Below are positions 9,386-16,207 of a stretch of DNA of 64,000 nt, piece after piece. How positions within the stretch are numbered: position 1 is the first letter of the stretch; each line of letters begins with the position of its first letter. Origin of the DNA: Lentzea pudingi (GTDB lineage: Bacteria > Actinomycetota > Actinomycetes > Mycobacteriales > Pseudonocardiaceae); the NCBI RefSeq assembly GCF_014646255.1, contig NZ_BMNC01000001.1, positions 623,366 to 687,365 on the forward strand, read 5' to 3'. The notes beneath the pieces are model-generated. The model searched no databases. It was not told the origin of the DNA and saw nothing but the letters and a program-made list of their open reading frames with translations. Position numbers and translations under genes: made by a program.

Positions 9386-11221
9386 TTACTCTGTGGGCCG
9401 GGCGGACCGCTCGTGCGCGGTGGTCGGCTGCAGAGGCTGAGCTGCGGCACCGCCCGCGGCCTCGTAACCCATGACCGGTTGCACGGGCTCGCTCGCCATG
9501 AGCGGGTTGACGCTCTCGTAGTAGGCGGGCTCGGCGTCGACACGCGGCTGCGACGGCTCGAAGGCGTCGTACGCGTGCGACATCTGCGTGCGCGCGAGCG
9601 GCTCGTAGCCCGACGAAGCCTGCAACGGCTCCGACGGGGTCTCCGGGCTGATGTACATCTCACGCGCCTGCATCGGCTGCACGCTCTCGTGGACCGCACC
9701 GCCCGAGGTCATGCTGACGCCCGACGTCATCGTCGAGTCCGACGCGTCGGCATAGGAGAACGCCGTCGGTGCCTGGACGGCCTCCGCGCGCTGCATCGGC
9801 TGCAACGGCTCCATCGCCTCCGCGCGGGAGAAGGCGACCGGTGCCTGGAGCGCTTCCGCCCGCTGGAACGCCATCGGTGCCTGGACGGCCTCCGCCCGCT
9901 GGAACGGCTGCAGGGGCTCGGCGGCCGTCATGGCCGTGCGCTGCATCGGCTGCACGGCCTCGGTCGCGTGCATCGCCGTCCGCTCGAACGCCTGGACGGG
10001 CTGCAACGGCTCTGCGGCGTGCATCGCGGTGCGGGCCTGCATCGTCGGCTGCAAGGGCTCTGCGGCGTGCATCGCCGTCCGGGCCTGCATCGTCGGCTGC
10101 AGCGGCTCGGACGCGAGACGAGCCTGCGTCGGCTCGGTGGCGTCCATCCGCTTGAGGGCCTGCATCGGCTCGGCCGTCGCCGTCGCGCTCAGCGGAGCGT
10201 TCGCCAGCGTCGCCTGGGCGGTCCCGTCCGCCTGGACCATGCCGACGCGGGCGTTCGCGAGCGTCGCGCTCGCGGTGCCGGTCGTGTCCGCGGCGGTCTT
10301 GCCGTCGGTGGCGCCGGGAGGCGTGTTGCCACCGCCCCTGTTCGCCATCGCCTCGTCGATCTTCTCGTTGACGCCGTCCTGGGCCTTGTAGCCCTCGTAG
10401 GTGATCTCGGCGACGTCGGCGGAGTTCTCGAACCGCTCCCAGCCCTTGCTGACCTTCTTCATGATCTCGTCGAGGTCGCCGATGCGCTTCATCTGACGAC
10501 CGAGGGCCGCGACGACGCGCGCCACGCGGGACGCGATGTTCACGCCCAGCGCGACGGCCTTGCCGACCGCGAAGCCACCGAAGACCGCGATCGAGGTGCC
10601 GAACGTCGGGATCATCATGGCGGCGGCGATGAGCGCGCCGGCGATCAGCGAGCCGATCAGCTGGGCGATCAGGTCGCGGACGATGTCACGGAGAACCGTG
10701 ACCAGCATGCCCATGATCGCGACGATCTTCGCCTTGGACTCGACGGCGTTGGCGAGGTCGTCGAGCTCGTGGCTCATGTTGTCCATCGACGCCTGGAAGC
10801 GCTCGGACGACGCGCCCGTCCAGCCGTCGAACTTCGCGAGGCCGCTCTTGTGGTCCTCCGCCAGCACCCGCAGCTCGGCCGCGCGCGCCTTGTTGGCCTC
10901 GACGTTGGCCTGGATCTCCTCCGGGTTGCCCATCAGCTGGTTCAGGGCGTCGCGCAGGAACGACACGTGCTCGATCAGCCAGCCGACACCGGCACCGATG
11001 ATGCTGCCGAGCGGGTCGATCGCGAACATCACCGTGGCCGAGGCGGCACCGATGGCGTTGAACGTGATGTCCAGCGCCTTCTCGGTCTCGGACTCGGCGT
11101 CCTTGCTGATGCCGTCGATCAAGCTGCCGTAGGCCTCGATGAACAGCGAGCCCTTGAGCTTGTTCTCCTCGGTGATGTGCATCCCGGGAGGTGACGGGAG
11201 TGGAGTTTCAGGCGCGGTCAT
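9386..11221 (-). CDS. WXG100-like, membrane-active ESX substrate with repetitive tail
   Basis: A 611-residue protein. The first 140 residues are helical and contain an ESX-type WxG turn (GWTGASSERF, W134). Residues about 164-240 hold Gly/Ala/Ile-rich hydrophobic segments able to enter a membrane. From about residue 330 the protein is a Gln/Met/Pro/Ala-rich tail with repeats such as EPLQPTMQARTAMHA and VQPMQRAEA. This layout resembles EspE/EspB-like secreted ESX proteins rather than a 100-residue WXG100 monomer. It starts with ATG, 9 nt after the YbaB-like gene, and ends 67 nt before the giant effector, so all three are probably co-transcribed. It may deliver or partner the effector; that role is inferred from position. 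Confidence 0.8.
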   Translation of the reverse strand: MTAPETPLPSPPGMHITEENKLKGSLFIEAYGSLIDGISKDAESETEKALDITFNAIGAASATVMFAIDPLGSIIGAGVGWLIEHVSFLRDALNQLMGNPEEIQANVEANKARAAELRVLAEDHKSGLAKFDGWTGASSERFQASMDNMSHELDDLANAVESKAKIVAIMGMLVTVLRDIVRDLIAQLIGSLIAGALIAAAMMIPTFGTSIAVFGGFAVGKAVALGVNIASRVARVVAALGRQMKRIGDLDEIMKKVSKGWERFENSADVAEITYEGYKAQDGVNEKIDEAMANRGGGNTPPGATDGKTAADTTGTASATLANARVGMVQADGTAQATLANAPLSATATAEPMQALKRMDATEPTQARLASEPLQPTMQARTAMHAAEPLQPTMQARTAMHAAEPLQPVQAFERTAMHATEAVQPMQRTAMTAAEPLQPFQRAEAVQAPMAFQRAEALQAPVAFSRAEAMEPLQPMQRAEAVQAPTAFSYADASDSTMTSGVSMTSGGAVHESVQPMQAREMYISPETPSEPLQASSGYEPLARTQMSHAYDAFEPSQPRVDAEPAYYESVNPLMASEPVQPVMGYEAAGGAAAQPLQPTTAHERSARPTE

Positions 11222-11230
11222 CGCTGTTCC

Positions 11231-11737
11231 TTACCAGGGCTGGTTGTCGTCGTCATCGTCGTCGGCCGCACGGCTCTTGCCCCGCACGGGCGCGGGCTGC
11301 GGTGCCGCGGCGGGCCGGCTGACGGGCGGAGCCGGAGCAGGTTCCGGCTCGTCGTCGATCTCGTCGTACGCGTCGGCGTCCTCTTCGACCTCGTCGTCCG
11401 GGATCGAGTCCGACACCATCTGGTAGGCCTCGGTGCCCTCGCCGAGCGGCTTGAAGAGTTCGAGGACCTGCTGTGCCGCCTGCTTCTGGGCCGCACGCGC
11501 GGTCTCCAGGATCATCGCGGTGAGCCGGGGGCCGCCCAGCTCGACCGCGCGGTGCCCCAGCTGCAGGTTCTGCAGGCCGCCGTTGGGGCCCACCGTCACC
11601 GTCACCGAGCCGTCCTTCGACGTCGCGGTGGCGGAGGCCGCCGAGAGGTTCTCCGTGAGGTTCTCCGACTTCTGCTTCAGGTCGGCCAGCTTGGCCTCGT
11701 ACTCTTCGACCCACTGATAAGGGTTCGCGGATGTCAC
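11231..11737 (-). CDS. YbaB/EbfC-family nucleoid-associated-like protein
   Basis: A 168-residue protein starting with GTG. Residues 15-105 match the YbaB/EbfC fold, with an N-terminal coiled helix (EEYEAKLADLKQKSENL), a short beta sheet containing SVTVTVGPNGGLQNLQL and a long C-terminal helix. Residues 115-145 are strongly acidic and the tail is Pro/Ala-rich with a basic patch. YbaB-like proteins are regular members of actinobacterial ESX loci (EspL-like), where they may regulate expression or act in substrate handling; which one applies here cannot be told. It lies between espG and the WXG-like gene in the same operon. Confidence 0.8.
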   Translation of the reverse strand: MTSANPYQWVEEYEAKLADLKQKSENLTENLSAASATATSKDGSVTVTVGPNGGLQNLQLGHRAVELGGPRLTAMILETARAAQKQAAQQVLELFKPLGEGTEAYQMVSDSIPDDEVEEDADAYDEIDDEPEPAPAPPVSRPAAAPQPAPVRGKSRAADDDDDDNQPW

Positions 11738-11790
11738 ACGGTCCTCCGGCGGCGGCGGTTCAACTTGCGGTCGAGCTGTGACGCGTCAGC

Positions 11791-12546
11791 TCACGCGAGC
11801 ACAGCGTTGATTCGGGTGGCGATGCGGTCGTTGTCGGTCGGCGAGAGGCTGAGCCAGCCGTCCGAGTTGACCATCAGGTAACGGCCCTGGTGGGTGTCGA
11901 ACCAGTTGATGACGACACCCGACCGCTGCCGGTCCTGGGTGACGCCGAACTGGCCGCCCGCCACGCGGTTGGACGCGAGCTCGTCGAACTGCTTCGCGTC
12001 CTGGGCGGACAGGCCGGCCTGCTGCAGCGCGTCCTTCTCGTCCACCCCGCCCTCGCCGAACGGGTCGTCGGCGTCGGTGGCCTCTTCGGCCTCCTTGATC
12101 GCGACGGCGTCCTGCAGGGACTGGACCCGCACGTTCACCGCCGTGCCCGGACCGGGCACGGCGTCGGGCAGCACCTTGACGATCTCGCGGGCGATGCCGG
12201 TCTCCCGGATCTCCACCAGTCCGACCCGGTCGCCGTCGATGATCGCGAGCGCGGCGCGCTCACCGTTGGAGACGGCGAGCGCGCGCACGGTGCGGTCGAG
12301 ACCCGCGACGGCGTCCACGGACACCTTGTGATCGTCGAGCAGCCGCAGGAAGTCCTCGAGACGGTCGTTGTCGACGAGCCCGCGCGAGCGCAGGTCGTCC
12401 ATCGTCTCGGTGACCAGCACGCGGCGTTCCTGCTCGGTCGCGCCCTCGCTCGGCACGTCCAGCGGGTACGGCACGCTGCCGAGCCGCAGGTCGTTCCACA
12501 GCACGTCGAACTCGCGCGGCGAGAGCAGGAACTCGGGCGTGATCAC
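11791..12546 (-). CDS. espG: ESX secretion-associated chaperone EspG (copy 1)
   Basis: A 251-residue EspG-family protein. EspG proteins are cytosolic chaperones that hold the tip of PPE partners before type VII export. Family features are the N-terminal LSPREFDVLW segment, the VDAVAGLDRTVRALA strand region and the C-terminal block INWFDTHQGRYLMV...LSPTDNDRIATRI. The start is GTG, overlapping the PPE stop codon in a GTGA, which implies translational coupling and a matched PPE-EspG pair. A close paralogue lies at 15066-15827; the C-terminal 40 residues are almost identical between the two. Confidence 0.9.
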   Translation of the reverse strand: MITPEFLLSPREFDVLWNDLRLGSVPYPLDVPSEGATEQERRVLVTETMDDLRSRGLVDNDRLEDFLRLLDDHKVSVDAVAGLDRTVRALAVSNGERAALAIIDGDRVGLVEIRETGIAREIVKVLPDAVPGPGTAVNVRVQSLQDAVAIKEAEEATDADDPFGEGGVDEKDALQQAGLSAQDAKQFDELASNRVAGGQFGVTQDRQRSGVVINWFDTHQGRYLMVNSDGWLSLSPTDNDRIATRINAVLA

Positions 12547-14219
12547 TGCGACTCGGTCCCCTTCTGCTTCTTGACCTTGGCGGCGCCGATCACAGACGGC
12601 GGCAGGTTCTCACCGGGGACCTCGAACAGGTCGCCGCCCATGATGTAGCTGGCGGAACGGTGTTCCTTGTCCTCCTCGCCCCTGCCACCGGCACCGGGAG
12701 CGCCACCCATCGGGGCACCCGCACCCATGCCGGCACCGGCCGCCGCGGCGCCACCGGGCCCCATGGCCATCGGCATGCCGCCACGGGCTCCCTGGACACC
12801 GGCCGCGCCACCGGACTGCATAGCGCCACCACCGGCACCCGCGGTGCCGCCGGCGCCACCGCCGAACGCGCCACCGCCGCCGCCACCCGCACCCATCTGC
12901 GGGGTGTACGGCATCGGGCCGCCCTTCATGCCCGCGCCGCCACCGGCGCCGCCGCCTCCACCACCGGCACCGCCACCGCCACCACCGGCACCGCCGCCCG
13001 CGCCACCGGGACCGTTGTAACCGGGCGCCGTCGGCGAGTAGGGAGCGGGACCGCCCTTGACGTTCTGGGGGGTGTAGTTCGGGTTTGCGACGTCGCGGCC
13101 GACGACCGGGACCTTCGGGGTGTTCTGGTTCTGGCCGGTGCCGGTGTTGCCGCCGCCCATCTGCGGCGTGTAACCGGAACCCATCTGCGGGGTGTAGCTG
13201 CTACCGCCACCACCACCGCCGCCGGTGTACGAGCCACCGGTGCCGGCCGACTGGTTGTAGCCCGGCGCGGTCGGCGTGTAGGCCGCGGCCGTGTTCGTGG
13301 TGGTGTTGCCGGTGTAGCCACCCGTCTGCGGGGTGTAGCTGCTGCCGGCGCCACCACCGGCGCCACCGCCCGCACCGCCACCGGGGCCCGCCGGGGCGTT
13401 GTAGCCGGGCGCGCTCGGGTTGTAGGCCGCCGCGGCGGGCTGGTTCACGCCACTGCCGCCGCCCGCGCCACCACCGGCTCCGGCGCCCGCGCCCGAACCC
13501 GCCTGCTGGCCGGTCGGAGGGGCTGCCACGGCACCGGCGCTCGCCGCCTGGGTGGACATGAGGGCGTCCGCGCCGCCGGTGAACGCGACCGCGCCGGAGG
13601 TCGGCACCGCCATCACCGGCTCCTCGACCTTGCCGGTGTTCGGGTTGAACGGCGGCTTGAAGGCGGGCGTCGACGAGTCGATCTGCCGGGAGTTGTTCTC
13701 CATGTTGGTCATCACGCCGACGGCCTGGTCGTGCGCGGCGCGCGACGCGGCGTTGGCGATCGCGATGTCGGCGGAGGCCAGCACGAAGGCGGGAGTGCCG
13801 GGCTGGGACAGCGCGGCCGCGGCCTTGTTCCAGTCGAACTGGACGGGCTGCGGCATCTGCGCCCTGGCGGTCTCCATGACACGGCCCTGGTCGGCGACCT
13901 TGTTGCCGACCTCGACGGCCGTCTTCGCGGTCTCGTCGACCCAGGTCCCGAGCTTCTTCATCGCGGCGCGGGCGGCATCTGCGGCGCCACCCGTCCACTT
14001 CGTCTCCGAGGAGGTGATGACCGAGTTGATCACTCGGGATGCCTCGGTCAGCTCGTTGCCGTACTTGCCCCACTCGGAGCTGATCTGGCCGGCCTGACCG
14101 GGGTCGTTGTTGTTGTGCACCGCGGCATAGAGCTCTTGGTGCGATCGGGACGCCCAGTTCTGCGGGTCCGTGAGGACCGGGACGTTCTCGACTTCGCTCG
14201 GGTCGGTCTCGGGGGGCAT
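12543..14219 (-). CDS. PPE-like ESX substrate with glycine-rich tail
   Basis: About 558 residues from ATG 14219; an upstream in-frame GTG at 14237 is possible. Residues 20-180 are a helical PPE-type domain with the WxG turn KWTGGAADAA (W75). After residue 200 the chain is Gly/Ala/Pro-rich low complexity, with three copies of Y(N/T/S)P(S/T)APGYN and several SYTPQ repeats; the last 60 residues are charged (EEDKEHRSASY). The upstream PE-like gene is its probable partner and the downstream EspG its chaperone. The APGYN motif recurs in the giant effector of the same operon. Export by a type VII system is inferred from family and context; no ESX core genes are in the window. Confidence 0.88.
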   Translation of the reverse strand: MPPETDPSEVENVPVLTDPQNWASRSHQELYAAVHNNNDPGQAGQISSEWGKYGNELTEASRVINSVITSSETKWTGGAADAARAAMKKLGTWVDETAKTAVEVGNKVADQGRVMETARAQMPQPVQFDWNKAAAALSQPGTPAFVLASADIAIANAASRAAHDQAVGVMTNMENNSRQIDSSTPAFKPPFNPNTGKVEEPVMAVPTSGAVAFTGGADALMSTQAASAGAVAAPPTGQQAGSGAGAGAGGGAGGGSGVNQPAAAAYNPSAPGYNAPAGPGGGAGGGAGGGAGSSYTPQTGGYTGNTTTNTAAAYTPTAPGYNQSAGTGGSYTGGGGGGGSSYTPQMGSGYTPQMGGGNTGTGQNQNTPKVPVVGRDVANPNYTPQNVKGGPAPYSPTAPGYNGPGGAGGGAGGGGGGAGGGGGGAGGGAGMKGGPMPYTPQMGAGGGGGGAFGGGAGGTAGAGGGAMQSGGAAGVQGARGGMPMAMGPGGAAAAGAGMGAGAPMGGAPGAGGRGEEDKEHRSASYIMGGDLFEVPGENLPPSVIGAAKVKKQKGTESQ

Positions 14220-14262
14220 GACCGGCTCGCCTCTCACGTCGTTGGATCAGCTGGCCACGAGA

Positions 14263-14673
14263 TCAGCTGTTACCCATGTGCTTCTTCAGTTCGGCCTGCT
14301 GTTCCTCGTCGAGCTTCTGGAAGTTCTCGATGGCTTCGACGATCGAGTTCTTCGTCTGCTCCAGGACCGTGCGGTACGCGGTCATGACGCTGACGAACGA
14401 GTACTGCTCACCCTCGGCGCGGTGCGTGAACTTGTCGCGCATCTTGTCGCCGACGGGGTTCGCTCCGAGCGGCGCCGGCCGGGCGATGCTCGAGGTGGCG
14501 CGTTGGATCCAGGAGTCGACCTGGTCGATCTGGGCCTGGAACTGCTTTCGGAGTTCCTCGCCCGCGGTCGGGTCGATCTGCACCTGACCCGAGCTGACGG
14601 TGTCCCCGAGCGGGACAGCGTCTTTGTCACCGACGATGTACATGCGGGCAGTATCGGGGTTTCTTTGGTACAT
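14263..14673 (-). CDS. PE-like ESX substrate, first gene of operon
   Basis: A 136-residue, mostly helical protein with no signal peptide. The N-terminal MYQRNPDTARMYIVGD is followed by a helical hairpin (about residues 38-130) rich in Gln/Glu/Lys with a Pro-containing turn (ARPAPLGANP), as expected for a PE-type partner of the PPE protein 43 nt downstream. The ATG at 14673 is the first start after the conserved promoter block. The sequence around its first 11 codons aligns at constant offset with the scar upstream of the second espG, which supports both the start choice and the duplication history. The PE assignment rests on context more than on a diagnostic motif. Confidence 0.7.
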   Translation of the reverse strand: MYQRNPDTARMYIVGDKDAVPLGDTVSSGQVQIDPTAGEELRKQFQAQIDQVDSWIQRATSSIARPAPLGANPVGDKMRDKFTHRAEGEQYSFVSVMTAYRTVLEQTKNSIVEAIENFQKLDEEQQAELKKHMGNS

Positions 14674-14890
14674 CGCTCCCTTTGCGCCGCGCGAGTTACC
14701 AATTGAGATCCGGGTTCACAATCCGTTGCCACGGACCGAAACGGGCCACGACCAGGTGAACGTCGTGTAACAGCGTGATCGTTTGCCCTGGTTGTGGGAG
14801 CGCTCTCGGGGTGCTGCCCGTTCGGGCTCCCGATCTCTGTTCACATCCCTGGAACAGCCCTGGACAAGGGCTCGTGTGACCCAAATCACA
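14674..14890 (-). promoter_or_regulatory. Conserved ESX-operon promoter block, copy 1, with Crp-like and CebR-like sites
   Basis: Elements, by plus-strand coordinates: GTTCACAA 14714-14721, GAAACGGGCCAC 14738-14749, TGGGAGCGCTCTCG 14795-14808, GTTCACATCC from 14839, and TGTGACCCAAATCACA 14875-14890. Every element recurs upstream of the second espG at an offset of exactly 1,217 bp. The last is a perfect TGTGA-N6-TCACA Crp/GlxR-type palindrome. The GGGAGCGCTC site matches 12 of 14 positions of the Streptomyces CebR (LacI-family) box. Exact -10/-35 elements were not assigned. Confidence 0.75.
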
Positions 14891-14986
14891 GTGGGAATTA
14901 TCCGGGATTTAGGGCTCTCTTGAGGTACGTCACCGGCTGGTTCGACGTTCACCGGATCGGCTGAATCGTGTGACGTCTTACGAGAA

Positions 14987-15016
14987 CGCGGGCGCACTCC
15001 GGAGAGTACGCCCGCG
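14987..15016 (-). terminator. Hairpin terminator after second espG
   Basis: An inverted repeat with outer arms CGCGGGCG and CGCCCGCG, inner arms ACTC/GAGT, loop CGGA and one mismatch. It lies 50 nt downstream of the stop of the second espG. It should separate that gene from the promoter block of the six-gene operon. Confidence 0.6.
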
Positions 15017-15065
15017 ATGCCCGATTTGGATCATTCTTGTGCGCTGCGCCGCACCGCGTTCACCG

Positions 15066-15827
15066 TCAGGCCAGCACCGCGTCGATCCGCGTCGCGATCC
15101 GGTCGTTGTCGGTGGGCGACAGGCTGAGCCAGCCGTCCGAGCGCACCATCAGGTAGCGGCCCTGGTGGGTGTCGAACCAGTTGATCACCACGTCCGCGCG
15201 GTGCCGTCCGTGCGTGACGCCGAACTGGCCACCCGCGACCCGGCTCTGCGCCAGCTCGTCCATCTGCCGTGCGTCCTGCGCGGACAGCCCGGCCTTGAGC
15301 AACGCCTCGCGGTCGTCGAGCTCCTCGTCGGCCGCGCCCCACGGGTCCTCGGAGTCCTCCTCCTGCTCGGCCTCCTGCAGCGCGACTGCCTGCTGCAACG
15401 TCTCGAGCCGCACGGACAGCGCGCTGCCCGGCCCCGCCACCCTCTCGGGCAGCACCCGGACGATCTCGCGCGCGAGGGCGGTGGGCCTGATCTCGGAGAG
15501 TCCGACGTTGTCGCCGTCGATCACGGCGAGAACGCCCTCGCCCCCGCTGGCCGCGGCCAGGGCCCGCACGGTGCGGTCGAGGCCGGCGACGGCGTCCACG
15601 GACACCTCGTGGTCGCCGAGCAGGCGCAGGAGGTCCTCCAGCCGCGTGTCGCCGGCCAGGCCGCGTCCGCGCAGTCCGGCGATCGTCCTGTCCTGCAAGG
15701 CTTTGACGTCCTGCTCGGTCGCTCCTTCGCTGGGCACGTCGAGCGGGTACGGCATTCTGCCGAGCCGCAGCGTCTGCCACAGCACCTCGAACTCGCGGGT
15801 CGACAGCAAGTACTCGGGCGTGATCAC
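15066..15827 (-). CDS. espG: ESX secretion-associated chaperone EspG (copy 2, without PE-PPE partner)
   Basis: A 253-residue paralogue of the EspG at 11791-12546. It shares MITPE(F/Y)LLS.REF at the start, DVPSEGATEQ near residue 30, the VDAVAGLDRTVRALA segment and the terminal VINWFDTHQGRYLMV...SLSPTDNDRIATRI. It differs by an acidic insert-like stretch around residues 145-165. The GTG start at 15827 corresponds to the GTG of copy 1. No PE or PPE gene precedes it; instead a short scar links it to a copy of the same promoter. It may serve PPE proteins made elsewhere or be a relic under weak selection. The coding frame is intact. Confidence 0.88.
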   Translation of the reverse strand: MITPEYLLSTREFEVLWQTLRLGRMPYPLDVPSEGATEQDVKALQDRTIAGLRGRGLAGDTRLEDLLRLLGDHEVSVDAVAGLDRTVRALAAASGGEGVLAVIDGDNVGLSEIRPTALAREIVRVLPERVAGPGSALSVRLETLQQAVALQEAEQEEDSEDPWGAADEELDDREALLKAGLSAQDARQMDELAQSRVAGGQFGVTHGRHRADVVINWFDTHQGRYLMVRSDGWLSLSPTDNDRIATRIDAVLA

Positions 15828-15890
15828 GAGTGCTCGGAACCTTTCTGCTCTGCCTGCTATGCGCGCAGTATCAGGCAGGAATGGGGTGGC
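15828..15890 (-). pseudogene. Deletion scar of a PE-PPE gene pair
   Basis: Read on the minus strand, the 21 codons before the second espG are in frame with it and have no start codon. Their 6th to 11th codons (CCT GAT ACT GCG CGC ATA, PDTARI) align with PDTARM at the start of the PE-like gene at the same 1,217-bp offset as the promoter elements. Their last 21 nt (GCAGAAAGG..CCGAG) match the 21 nt at the end of the PPE gene before the first espG (GCAGAAGGG..CCGAG). The PE ATG position reads GCC here. The simplest reading is one deletion removing nearly all of a duplicated PE and PPE. Confidence 0.65.
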
Positions 15891-16107
15891 CGTTCCCCAA
15901 TGCGCGAATACGCGACCGATTGAGACGAATGTTCACAAACGGTCGCGACTGGGGGAAACGGGCCACTTCCGGGCAAGCGCTTTGGGGCCGGGCACTTGTT
16001 TCCCCAGGTTCCGGGAGCGCTCTCAACGCGTGAACTGGGCGAACGCGAGAGGACCGTTCACACGTCCGCGGCAGACAGATCACCGTTCTGACGTGATCCA
16101 AATCACT
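15891..16107 (-). promoter_or_regulatory. Conserved ESX-operon promoter block, copy 2
   Basis: Same elements as copy 1 at constant spacing: GTTCACAA 15931-15938, GAAACGGGCCAC 15955-15966, CGGGAGCGCTCTCA 16012-16025, GTTCACAC from 16056 and CGTGATCCAAATCACT 16092-16107. The Crp-like arms are GTGA/TCAC and the six-base spacer TCCAAA differs from copy 1 by one base. Conservation stops right after this site. The block lies between the second espG and the divergent MFS gene, so the palindromic sites could also act on the latter. Confidence 0.72.
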
Positions 16108-16137
16108 CGCGATCGGGTGAGTCTGTTTGCTCAGTAT

Positions 16138-16155
16138 TTTCAGTGTCAACTGAAA
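16138..16155. promoter_or_regulatory. Operator-like inverted repeat before MFS gene
   Basis: TTTCAGT-GTCA-ACTGAAA is a perfect 7-bp inverted repeat with a 4-bp spacer, next to an AAAGGAG ribosome-binding site. Its place suits a TetR/MarR-type operator controlling the exporter; no such regulator gene is adjacent, so the binding protein is unknown. Confidence 0.4.
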
Positions 16156-16167
16156 GGAGCTGCGGTC

Positions 16168-16197
16168 GTGGTCGGCAACGCGCACCCGCAGGTGTGA
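16168..16197 (+). CDS. Putative nine-codon leader peptide upstream of MFS exporter
   Basis: GTG at 16168 follows a strong AAAGGAG (8-nt gap) and encodes MVGNAHPQV before TGA at 16195-16197. The MFS start GTG 16208 is only 11 nt further and has a poor ribosome-binding site of its own (AGGCA). A short well-initiated ORF followed by a weakly initiated exporter gene resembles leader-controlled resistance genes. Inference only. Confidence 0.35.
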   Translation: MVGNAHPQV

Positions 16198-16207
16198 AGA
16201 TCAGGCA

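Noticed and set aside
4..9474. Two plus-strand open frames of 1,382 and 1,427 codons (4-4152 and 5191-9474)
   Set aside because: They are antisense to the giant effector gene in the same codon register, with Arg/Val/Gly-rich low-complexity translation and no domains. High GC keeps the opposite frame open.
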